Source: Ficedula albicollis
Lineage: Eukaryota > Chordata > Aves > Passeriformes > Muscicapidae
DNA length: 64,000 bases
Direction of reading: 5' to 3'
NCBI RefSeq assembly: GCF_000247815.1
Contig: NC_021678.1
Span: forward strand, 21,705,255 to 21,769,254
The notes under the pieces were generated by a model. It did not search any database, was not told where the DNA came from, and saw only the letters and a program-made list of their open reading frames with translations. Made by a program: the position numbers and the translations under genes. Shown here one piece after another: positions 56,301 through 64,000 of the stretch (its first letter is position 1; each line of letters starts with the position of its first letter).

Positions 56301-56311
56301 GTCTTAAAATC
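19105..56311 (-). CDS. ADGRA1: ADGRA1 (GPR123) adhesion GPCR, five-exon coding region lacking the start-codon exon
   Basis: An orphan seven-transmembrane receptor of adhesion GPCR group A, which sits in the plasma membrane and is mainly neuronal in other vertebrates. Exons join as 56311-56184, 55264-55141, 48165-48020, 23547-23452 and 20329-19105. All introns are GT-AG, and split codons (S44, R134, Y166) rejoin correctly. Numbering assumes a Met just before the first exon, giving about 573 residues against about 560 in mammals. TM1 is about residues 19-42, TM2 56-74, TM3 84-108, TM4 135-155, TM5 176-198, TM6 257-281 and TM7 285-309, followed by a tail of about 264 residues ending ETTV. Like known ADGRA1, and unlike ADGRA2 and ADGRA3, the part seen has no LRR, Ig or GAIN/GPS ectodomain. 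Identity rests on remembered similarity to mammalian ADGRA1, strongest in TM3, TM5-TM7 and the last 15 residues. No frameshift or internal stop was seen. Confidence 0.96.
21480..21650 (+). mobile_element. Probable decayed CR1 LINE 3' end
   Basis: The stretch containing ccaggtgatctgtcatgatg then ttccagctct and ending in short gacactctgtgacact steps resembles the CR1 3' tail, which has a gatgatctctgaggtccctTCCA-like motif followed by short terminal repeats. It is strongly diverged and the 5' edge is a guess. Confidence 0.42.
21984..22006. repeat. 23-nt near-perfect palindrome
   Basis: The arms ataggtggtaa and ttaccacctat are exact reverse complements around a single A. Intronic, function unknown. 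Confidence 0.9.
23452..23547 (-). CDS. ADGRA1: ADGRA1 exon: TM4 and start of ECL2
   Basis: This 96-nt exon has a ctctcaacag acceptor and a consensus gtaagt donor. One base completes Arg134, 31 codons encode [18 protein letters not shown] through [12 protein letters not shown], and TA starts Tyr166. The segment aligns to mammalian FYL(I/V)[21 protein letters not shown]. The EGNAP stretch replaces acidic residues (EDEDxA in mammals as I recall them) in the extracellular loop. It is isolated by a 24.5 kb intron upstream and a 3.1 kb intron downstream, so it is easily missed by ORF scanning. Confidence 0.96.
23984..24205. repeat. 111-bp tandem duplication
   Basis: Two copies (23984-24094, 24095-24205) beginning aaatcacggaaac differ at about five positions. 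Both copies are open in one plus-strand frame, so an open frame of 109 codons spans them. It has no recognisable product. Confidence 0.93.
26757..26921. repeat. Perfect 7-bp minisatellite (CAATATA)n, about 23 copies
   Basis: Uninterrupted caatata heptamers over about 165 bp. Seven is not a multiple of three and the unit has no stop on either strand in any frame, so all six frames stay open. This explains open frames of 77-124 codons with YNIQYTI or YCILYIV periodicity. Confidence 0.97.
28646..28823. repeat. 89-bp tandem duplication
   Basis: Copies at 28646-28734 and about 28735-28823 begin catgttagatataaag. They differ by only a few substitutions, including in the A-run length context. Confidence 0.92.
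36601..36752. repeat. 78-bp tandem duplication
   Basis: Copies begin tagttctcttatctcataat at 36601 and 36679. The second has small deletions of about four bases in total. Confidence 0.92.
37275..37666. repeat. Nested tandem duplication, A-B-B-A-B architecture
   Basis: Module A (about 76 bp, from tcgcttgcataatg) occurs at 37275 and 37511. Module B (about 80 bp, from aaaaatgaaaatattg) occurs at 37351, 37431 and 37587. The higher-order period is 236 bp. The copies are nearly identical. Repeat-driven minus-strand frames of 61-134 codons share an [19 protein letters not shown] segment and are not genes. Confidence 0.94.
37640..37960 (-). mobile_element. CR1 LINE fragment, antisense to the plus strand
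   Basis: The plus strand reads gaggacataatctagtcc, agggtcac, agccttccaggtaacctgtt, then attttcctaatattagcct and gcaatttaagctta. These match in order the reverse complement of the CR1 3' end: atctagtcc, gggtcac, the cctgtt box, tttcctaatatccagcct and cagtttaagccca. The element lies on the minus strand, the same strand as ADGRA1, and is old and 5'-truncated. Confidence 0.75.
39934..40017. repeat. 42-bp tandem duplication
   Basis: gttcacatcaaggaggatcc begins at 39934 and again at 39976. The copies differ at a few bases near their ends. Confidence 0.92.
40565..40692. repeat. 64-bp tandem duplication
   Basis: ttccactccagaactttcag begins at 40565 and 40629, with about three mismatches. Confidence 0.93.
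40930..41010. repeat. G/T-rich low-complexity tract (GGTT)n and (GTTTT)n
   Basis: Includes five GGTT units in a row around 40957-40976, then tttgggg and repeated ttttgttttg. A 79-codon plus-strand frame starting at 40792 runs through it and ends in W/F/G-rich low complexity. Confidence 0.85.
44186..44339. repeat. 77-bp tandem duplication
   Basis: Copies beginning near ttattctaaatgtttagaat start at about 44186 and 44263. Differences are confined mostly to one substitution and the T-run length. Confidence 0.92.
44862..44925. repeat. AT-rich alternating purine-pyrimidine tract
   Basis: Multiple atatatat runs (aatatatatttc, aatatatataataaaatata), able to form hairpins. Confidence 0.75.
45567..45610. 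repeat. 22-bp tandem duplication
   Basis: ttttcatatatttgtatt begins at 45567 and 45589. Confidence 0.88.
45662..45793. repeat. 52-bp duplication plus a partial third copy
   Basis: gtgcctcgtaggctgtatca begins at 45662 and 45714. A third, 5'-truncated copy (cctcctattactgacagtcc) follows at about 45767. Confidence 0.92.
48020..48165 (-). CDS. ADGRA1: ADGRA1 exon: TM3 and ICL2
   Basis: This 146-nt exon has a tttttttag acceptor and a gtatgg donor. It encodes residues 86-133 ([18 protein letters not shown] through [12 protein letters not shown] to PKQPLL) plus two bases of Arg134. The TM3 core and [11 protein letters not shown] are almost unchanged from mammalian ADGRA1. The following loop ([15 protein letters not shown]) is diverged but keeps the P-rich end. 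The reading frame joins those of the exons on both sides. Confidence 0.96.
49511..49625. repeat. 60-bp tandem duplication, second copy shortened
   Basis: atattagctcctaacctctt begins at 49511 and 49571. The second copy lacks about five bases around gcatag. It directly abuts the larger 49626 duplication. Confidence 0.92.
49626..50458. repeat. Large duplication: about 378-bp block twice, with a 74-bp tail repeat between
   Basis: A block beginning ccacacaagcatgcacaata occurs at 49626 and 50081 (455 bp apart) and looks identical for about 378 bp, to aaaaaaacaag. Between them, the last about 74 bp of the first copy (from aatgttatcatcctctctgc, 49931) is repeated at 50005. Antiparallel open frames of 100-118 codons recur in both copies because of the duplication and have no recognisable product. 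Confidence 0.94.
55141..55264 (-). CDS. ADGRA1: ADGRA1 exon: ICL1, TM2 and start of TM3
   Basis: This 124-nt exon is bounded by a T-rich ...ttcaacag acceptor and a consensus gtaagt donor. Its first base completes Ser44, then it encodes residues 45-85 ([20 protein letters not shown]2, then [14 protein letters not shown]). The basic RISRKG segment is intracellular loop 1. Cys83, in ICQA at the top of TM3, is the usual partner of the ECL2 cysteine. Mammalian ADGRA1, as I recall it, has NRTK at the TM2-TM3 loop, which is an N-glycosylation sequon. Here the loop reads NRIK, so the sequon is absent. Confidence 0.96.
55265..56183 (-). other. ADGRA1: ADGRA1 short intron (919 nt)
   Basis: Between the TM1 and TM2 exons. 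Includes a TAATTAAT-rich patch near 55618-55655. Nothing else was recognised. Confidence 0.93.
56184..56311 (-). CDS. ADGRA1: ADGRA1 exon: extracellular N-terminus and TM1
   Basis: This 128-nt exon follows a ...tttccacag acceptor and ends ...CACAG before a gtaaga donor. It encodes residues 2-43 ([15 protein letters not shown], then TM1 starting at [10 protein letters not shown]) plus two bases of Ser44. Mammalian ADGRA1 begins MDLKTVLS, so the alignment starts at residue 2 and the ATG should end the previous exon. No in-frame ATG lies between the acceptor and the exon. I looked upstream in the window for an ATG directly followed by a good GT donor and found none convincing. An alternative longer N-terminus from upstream exons cannot be excluded. 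Confidence 0.95.
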
Positions 56312-57090
56312 CTGTGGAAAGAGCAAAATGATTTAATATTGTTAGGCATGTGTGAAACTGAGACTTCATTCCAATATGTCCTGTCATTTCTAGCTGTTCC
56401 CTTTCAAGGGCAGGCAAAAAAAAGATGAACTTTTAATGTAGATACAGTTCATGAATCTGCAGCAACAGACTGCTTCTTCCTCATCTGCATACAGTTTGCT
56501 AGACAGAAATTAACCTTTTTTGTGCAAGCAGACATATCCTTATTAAAAAAAAAAGGTCTGAAAAATACACAGAATATTACATTTTCCCAGCATTAGCAAT
56601 ATCTGGTCCTTCTGATAACATGAACTTTATGAGCATGTTTTACTAAGATATTAAGCACAAAATTTCAAATCACCATAAAGGTCTCTAAATGGCATATACA
56701 TGGCTGCAGAAGAACCACTCAAAGAAAAAAACAAAAACTATGAGAATACACCTAAATTACTGACTGACTCAAATATAATTACCAGTTGATACAACTCCTG
56801 TAACCCAGTGACCTTCACACTTAGTTGGAAATACTCTACTCCCTATAGTAATTCAAAAGTAACTTGGACAGCTCTATTAACAGCAGAGTAAAGATCCATG
56901 TATTCCTTTTGGACATGTAAGTGCCTAGTGAAACAATTCTTCATGAAAAATGTAATGAAAAACTATTGATATCTTTGTAAAATTAACCTTATCAAATGCC
57001 CATTCTAAATTACACATTTAGGAGAGCTAAATCTGGAGGTGTGATGGATGGAAAGCAAAAGGAGCCCATTACATAAAACAGAATGTCTTC

Positions 57091-57130
57091 AGACGACCTG
57101 AATTAAATTCAGACCATCTGAATTAAAGCA
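57091..57130. repeat. 20-bp tandem duplication
   Basis: agacgacctgaattaaattc at 57091 is followed by agaccatctgaattaaagca at 57111. Confidence 0.8.
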
Positions 57131-59319
57131 AACATTGCGTTCCCTGTAATGCATTAAGCCACATTTGCTTGTGGCATGATATTTCTGCACACAGGTACTA
57201 AGAATTATACACAAAACCTATCACCTGAGTGCAAACACAGTGTCATCCATGTGCCAGCTCCCACGTGCAGTGGCACTAACTCCGCACATAAAAATGAATA
57301 TACATCCCAGCAGAAAAAGCTAAAATCTGAAGTAGCACCAAATATGACAATCCAGCAAACTCCAACATTTAAAATATTGGCAATAATTTAACAGACTTTT
57401 TTCTTATTTGTCAGTTTTTGGTTCCCTTAGAAGAAGACTCAATACATTATTTTCCAGAGGTGAAATCTCCCCTTAGGAAACTGGGACTGTAATGCTAATA
57501 CCTCTGTTTAATTACATTTGCATGCAGAGAGCTGATTTCTAGCACCACTATTTATGAATATGAACTTGTCCACGTACAAGAGATAATGGTCATGAGTATA
57601 TGCAATTACTAAATTAGGAGAATTTTGTTTACCTTCTAAAATGATCATCACATGAAACTGATGTCCTAGTAGTTATTATTTGCCTTCATTATTAGCTTTA
57701 AAGTTTCTAAGATTGATTGTACCAATTCCTCCAGATTCATATGAATGTCAGTTCTAAACAGAGCAGCTCACAGCATGTACAGAAAGGACCATCAAAAATA
57801 AAAATAACTTATGAACAAAAAGCCAACTCTATGTTATCACAGCCCATTTCTCCTCAGCTTGCATGTTAGACCTCAGCTAAACCTGCTCTGTCTCTCCTGT
57901 CCCCCGAGCTGCCTCTCTGCCCTGCCCAGCTCACCAAGACCCAGAGTGAGAGGTGGAGTCACTTCTAGCTCAGCTAATGCTGTCTCATCTAGGCTCTTGC
58001 CACTCTCCCTCAATTACAAATGGCAAAGAGGAGGAGAACTCTGTCTTTTGATGTGCTATTTGTTTAACATGACAGACCTAGGCTCTTAAAGCCTTCTCAC
58101 TTTTGTTTTCTTTCAGTGTGTATGAATAAACACTCAGGACACCATGACTTCATAACTTTCAAATAATTTTTTAAAAGTCTGCTGGCTCAAAACTGCCTCT
58201 GAATGTCCACTCAAACACCCCTTTTCACCCTGATCATCTTTTTCTCCCGTGCTTTTATTTGCATCATCTCCCCATTAATTCCTTACGGAGTAAGTCTCTT
58301 GAGGTAGATGAATGAGTATTTGCCAGGAATGTTCCATACAACTGTAGCTCATATTAGAAGTAGCAATGCAAACAACTGGACAATTTAAACAGAAGTACTC
58401 TGCTGAAAATGATAAAACATTTACTTCTAGCTCTCGCTGATGTATTATATTTTCATATACTAATAGTACACTTTAGCATAATTTTAGGTACACACAATTT
58501 CTCTGCATTCAGAAATGTGTTACTGAAACTATACAGTAGTAACAGTACAGTTATTTAAAGAAATAAGTAAGTTTGATATCACTGTGAAAAGTTAAAGTTG
58601 TGAAAAAGGAAGCACAGTGAAGCTACACATTTATGTAGCAAAAAATGAAAGCAATTTTACTTGAGTACTATCACTGTGTACTAAAGAACTAGTTTTTAAT
58701 AGTGTAAATGCAAGGTTCAACCTCTCACTATGTTTGATCATCAGCATAAAAGCAAATGCCATGTGTCCTACAGGAATACAACCATTTTGCCTGCAGAAGA
58801 ATGAAGAACAATCATCATCTTAAAGCTAATTCCATTTTTAAATACGAGTTTTATCTCTTATCTAATCTTTAACAGTAAATAAATGGTAACATTTTGAGTA
58901 TGAAAATGCATCAATGCCGAAGTAGAATACCCTTTTTAAAAGTTCTGTATATTGAAAACTGATTTCATTATAGATATATAACAGATGTATCTTGTCTGCT
59001 CTCTGATGATAATTAAACCTTATTGATCCATCAACTTCCCTAGAGTAATCTTCTGGGGAAGACAACAGGCAGAAAAGAAGCATTTTTAAAATTCTGTATG
59101 GAAAGCAGTATAATTGTATGTTACATTTTAAAAAATTAGGTTTGATTTTATTTCCTAGAGTGCATTCAAATCATGATGATATTGAAAAATCACAGGAATT
59201 ATCCCAGGGAAATGAATACTTACAGGACTTTGACCATTACAAACTGGTGTCTACAACTCCAAGGCCCATTAGTTGCTGTCTAATGAGAAACTCATCCACT
59301 CACCCTTTTAAGATGGTGT

Positions 59320-59560
59320 GAGACAAACCAAGACAGTGGTGAGCACTTGTGGCACATGAGGTGAATCCCATATTGGGCCATATTACCAAAATTGCAGACA
59401 GTAGAGGGAGGGAAATTATTATTCTCTTCCATTCACCACTTGTGAGCCCAAATCTCAACTACTGTGTTCAGTTTTGGGCACTTCAGTACAAGAATGACAT
59501 TGCTGAATTGAAAGGAGCCCAGTAGAAGCCACCAAGACAGTAAAATTTCCCAAGGCCTGG
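59320..59560 (+). mobile_element. CR1 LINE fragment
   Basis: The order of motifs matches the CR1 ORF2 3' region: agagggagggaaattatt, tgtgagcccaaatctcaact, actgtgttcagttttgggc, cttcagtacaagaatgacat and ggagcccagtagaagccacc. The CR1 consensus has a gggagggga stretch, ctgtgtccagttctgggc, cctcagtacaagagagacat and gtccagcggagggccac at these places. It is diverged and truncated at both ends. Confidence 0.78.
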
Positions 59561-61967
59561 ATTTCAGGCCTTTAATTTCCATCTATCTTCCAGGAGTTGG
59601 CATATTTTACTGAGCTTTACAATCCGAATCCATTTCCCTGCTGGCTGAAGTTGCACCATGATGAATGCAAAATCCATTAAGTCAACAGAAAGGAAAAACA
59701 AACAGAAAGAAAGAGCTTGAGCCAGAGACTTGATTTGTGATAAAATCACTGCCTTTTGGAAGAGACAAGCCTGGATTTTTGAGCCCAGTACCAAGCCAGT
59801 TTATGCTTTTTTACAGAGCAAGTAATACATATCACTAAATGCAATTTAATAAAATGTACGTGGAAGGAAAAAGAAATAAAAAGCAGATCTTGCTCTTAAG
59901 AGTACTCTAATTCCAAGGCTTTGTGCAAAAGAGGGAGTCAGGAACATTCCTACAAAAGCAGCCTTTTCTGGGGGCTGGACTCAATACTGTCCATAAGGGC
60001 TAAGCACTCTCTGATGAGAATGAGCCCCACATGAGCAGTGAGCAGCACGTGCCAGCTGAGGACTGAAGTGAGGAGCATGTGTCCCCTTGCAGGCTCTTCT
60101 CACTGGGAAACACCTACACACATGCAGAGGAATCTAATTCTAGGGAATTCTCAGTTCTCACTACAACAAATTTTAATTTTACATATAGCAGGTAAACTTT
60201 CTGGATCACTTTCACAATCTTTAGTGCTTAAACTCCACTAAGGTCTATCCTGTAGGTGTTTAAACCTGGTGCTTAAATATTTAAAAAGACTTGAAATGTT
60301 CATTCTTGAACTTCTTGTTATAGACAGTCTGATTTTTCAAAGTACAGAACAATGTTTCCACAGTCTGTTATGAGAAAATCCTGTGTTCTCTATGGGGAAA
60401 ATGTCAAATACTGTAATTATGTCAACCTTCTAAATGACATCTCTGTAATACTTCCCTGACTCATGAATTAATTTCTCAAAGGGCTTAGACAGGCTGCTTA
60501 ATTTGGAGAAGACCTGAAAGATGGAAGTTTAGAATTCTGTTTTCAGAACTGAATTTAATGAACAGGCTTAAGAAATCCTGCAACTGTCTCCAGTACCAAT
60601 GAAAATGTTTAAAAAGTAGCTTTTTTCATACCAGATTGGAAAGACTTCAAAGATTGGGAGAATGCTTGTAAAACAACAACAGAAAAATGCCCAAACTCTT
60701 ACTGTGATCCATTCCCAGTGTCCTGCCTCTTCTGTTTCTCATTCACACGGTTTTCCAAGGTTTGCTTCCAGAACAGTTTCAAATATGCTCTGGTATCATC
60801 AGTTCAGTCTCCTCTGCCCTAATCATCTCATGTGAGCATCCACTGAATGTATGCTACTTTTGCAAATAATTACTTCTTATGCACATGAATCAAACCCAAA
60901 AATCCAACAAAACCCACACCTGAGTTGGTTGGAGTAATACAACAAATTGTGACAAAACAGGAAAGGAGCTGCTTATGATTTTATGTTGATTTAACCTACT
61001 TTTAAGATTACAATTAGAAGTGCTAAGAATATTTATTAATCCATTTTATGTTAATTGGGAAGTATCATACTTAGATTTAAGAATTTTATTTGTGTTTATT
61101 TAGCAGATTTGAGGAAATTACTATTGGCAAAGCAGTCTACGGGGGGAAAGGAAATGCTGTATACAATTACAGTAATATCCATCACTATTGAATTTCTATT
61201 GTGTTCTAAGAAAAATGAAAGGAAGAACAGCGGACAGCGTATGCCAAAACATATTTAGCAAATTTTGAAATTCATTGTTGCTATTGGATATTTTTGTTGT
61301 CTCCTGAAGAGTTACTACTCAGATATAGAGGTCTCTGGATTTGTGATGGCATACACACATGTTGTCCTGAAAAATTAAAATACTGATCTACAACTCTGTT
61401 CACACAGAGCATCAATACACAGTATTGAAGAAGCAAATACTTATTATTAGATATAACAAAGCTTCAAAGTATATAAATTCATTATTTTACTCTAAAATAG
61501 AAAATCATATTGCAGAGTTCAGGACCCTAGAGGGCTTTGGATACCTCTAAAAGAAACTAGAGTATAACCAGCCTTCTTCCTCCTACAGACAACAGAAGAC
61601 AAAATAAAGGACTGCTCTAAACACAGAGTATATGAAGTAAAAAGCAGGAATATAGTGTAGGAGTTAGTTCACAGTATTTTACTCTCACCTCTAGGACATA
61701 CTACTCAAAACCTGATCAGGAAAATATAATGCTCTGATAAGTCTGACTCCATTACTTTACTTCTATTTGCCAGCCCAACCCAGAGCAAAGTGAAAGTGTG
61801 AGGCCACGTGAGGGAAGGAGCTTGTACCTCCTTTCCAACCTCCCAACTACACTTTCTCTCTCATTGACATCACTTGAACAACTGTCACAGAGAGAAATCA
61901 AATGGCTCTACATGACTCCTCTCACTTGAAGTACGCTCGTGCTTATTAATTATCAATCGCAGTTGAT

Positions 61968-62249
61968 AAATCCTTGATTGCTGCCTTTCTAAAAAAAGGA
62001 CTCTAGAAAACCTTTATTTTAACCCTTTTATGTTGCACAGGCATAAACAACTTCTATGAAAGCACCTTAGGAAACTTTGTCCTACCATTTAAAAAGGCGA
62101 CAAATCAGAAATCCTTGATTGCTGCCTTTCTAAAAAAAGGACTCTAGAAAACCTTTATTTTAACCCTTTTATGTTGCACAGGCATAAACAACTTCTATGA
62201 AAGCACCTTAGGAAACTTTGTCCTACCATTTAAAAAGGTGAAAAATCAG
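61968..62249. repeat. 141-bp tandem duplication
   Basis: Copies beginning at aaatccttgattgctgcc (about 61968 and 62109) continue to taaaaaggcgacaaatcag and its counterpart. I see two substitutions near the 3' end. Confidence 0.94.
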
Positions 62250-63744
62250 AGTATGTGCTGTACTAACTATAAAATGGACAGTTGGATTGACTGAAGCTTC
62301 TGTTTCAACTTAATCTAAGCAGGATGCACACGATTCTGATGGGAATGTAAAGCTTTACTGCTGCTTTTTAGTTTACAGACACTACTTGAGTTTTCTGCAA
62401 TTACTCCAAACCATAATAATCAATTATGAATTTCTGTTGTTTAACAGATTAGAGAATTACAGATTAATGACATGTATCATGGTATTGTAGCTAATTTCAT
62501 TAGCTACACACCATATGCCAGGTATTTTGAATTTGCTGTTGGTTTGTTAGTAGTTTAAAATATATTAGGCATTCAGATATGAATTCATAAGATAAACATA
62601 GGCACTTTACACTGTTCAGTTTATAAATTAAAAACTATGCAGAACAATGAAGTATTTTTCATTTCTGGTATTAGAATTGAACTGCCCAGAAAAGCATATT
62701 TTCTATCAAATAAAATAATCCTTGACTTTGCGCCACAAAACAGTGATTAAGAAATAATGCTTGAATGAAAATGTTTAGACAAAATGAACCTACAGAAATT
62801 TTCCATTATCTGGTTAGAAAGGCAATGGTTGGAAAATGGATTAGTGTGTGTGCATATTTACAGATGTATATTTTAAATTGCTTGTCATCCTTTTCCTTAA
62901 AAGTTACTGTGAAACATGAGCTAAGAAACATATCCCATTGTTTGCTACCATAGAAATTGCAAAGCAAGGGTGAGACTAAGATTCTACTTTTTTGTCTTGC
63001 ACAGATAAAATTGAAATAAATGCACATGAAATAAAGCAAAGTCAAATACTCATAACCAAACAAACACAAGGCCTAAAGCAGAATTGGGTACCAGATACAA
63101 AAGCTCCAGTAAAAAGTGCCTCAGTTGCCTTTACATTTGTAGAAAAACCCACCTCCTTCCTACATCTTATAAGAGGTAAATGGGCTTTACAAACAAAAAA
63201 CTAACTGCAGTCCTTGTGTCAGTGTTCAACTTTTCAAGCAAAAAGAAACTATGAAATTGGTTGCTTGCAAACAGTTAATTCACGTTTAGTAACTACTCAA
63301 AGTTTAAGAACAACATGCTGAACTCAAGCAGTTGAAGGAGGAGGAAGCCATTTTGGGTGTGGCACCTGCAAAGTCAACAGGTGCTTTCTTTAATTAATTT
63401 AGAAAAACATCCTCAAAGCAAAATCGCAATTCACATTCTGGGAAACAAGAGGCTGGGGGAAAAGGGAACTCACAGGAGCTGCAGAAAATGAGGCATATTT
63501 GGTGTCGCCAAATCTGAGGAACAGCTCCTAAATTCTGAACAATTCTATAATGGGTGAAAAAATGTTCAACTAAGTCTCAGGGAAATCAGTTCTTCCGAAG
63601 TGGACGATATTATCTGCATTTAACTCGTGGGCACCAGAGCTTTGTGCTATGATTGGCTGCCATCTGGGCTCCATCTGACAGCAGCAGATTGGTATTCTCT
63701 GCACACGTCCTCGCAATTCCTGTCGCCTGTGTTTGCTGTCCCTT

Positions 63745-63759
63745 ACACACACACACACA
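63745..63759. repeat. (AC)7 microsatellite
   Basis: Uninterrupted AC dinucleotides. Confidence 0.88.
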
Positions 63760-64000
63760 ATACATTATTTACTCAACTATAAACATTTCTGTAATGTACA
63801 CAAGCAGCATCTACAGTGCAATCATGCAACAGCATTCAAGAGCAATCTAGTGTTAATAGTACACGTCTAATCCTTTTACAACTGGTTTATAATAAATATT
63901 TTTTAAGGGTGCAAAATATTTTCTAAAGCTTAGAAACCTTTCAATTTCTTGTTCGCTTTCCTTTAGTCCCTGAATAATAGCAGTTCATTATTGTATGCAT

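Larger units (their letters stand above)
56312..64000 (-). other. Upstream intron or 5' flank of ADGRA1
   Basis: The first identified exon opens with an acceptor, so at least the sequence immediately to its right is intron. The region has no CpG-rich promoter-like stretch and no convincing first exon. It contains a CR1 fragment (about 59320-59560), a 141-bp tandem duplication (61968-62249) and a short AC repeat near 63750. Confidence 0.7.

Noticed and set aside
62220..62260. ATG|gtagga on the minus strand as a possible first-exon start and donor for ADGRA1
   Set aside because: The donor is weak and the motif lies inside a recent tandem duplication present twice; no promoter features nearby.

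Overview
This is a 64 kb stretch of vertebrate nuclear DNA, most likely from a bird. It is AT-rich, intron-dominated and poor in interspersed repeats. It has no bacterial operon structure. The recognisable transposon remains are eroded CR1 LINE pieces, the typical avian/sauropsid element. The one gene I can support is ADGRA1 (adhesion G protein-coupled receptor A1, formerly GPR123), on the minus strand.

Five coding exons were found by reading the minus strand, each with AG/GT splice sites and matching codon phase. In transcript order they are 56311-56184, 55264-55141, 48165-48020, 23547-23452 and 20329-19105. Joined, they give about 572 residues after the initiator Met, close to the usual ADGRA1 length of about 560. 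The product has seven transmembrane segments, the TM3/ECL2 cysteine pair, a long His/Ser/Cys-rich cytoplasmic tail and a C-terminal ETTV PDZ ligand. The exon carrying the start codon and the promoter were not found; they lie upstream (right), probably outside the window.

Layout: 1 to about 17,600 is gene-free DNA downstream of ADGRA1, with a 100-nt pure polypyrimidine tract at 13164-13263. About 17,660-19,104 is a plausible 3' UTR. 19,105-56,311 is the ADGRA1 body, with introns of 3,122, 24,472, 6,975 and 919 nt. 56,312-64,000 is upstream intron or flank containing one CR1 fragment.

The most distinctive feature is the number of short, near-identical local tandem duplications (periods about 20-455 bp). 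They occur both in introns and in the flanks, and two loci have nested architectures. There is also a perfect 7-bp minisatellite of about 23 copies at 26757-26921. I found no CRISPR array, tRNA, rRNA, intact mobile element or second protein gene. Most open frames are chance frames in introns, repeats or antisense to the last exon. I did not find a convincing novel biological system.
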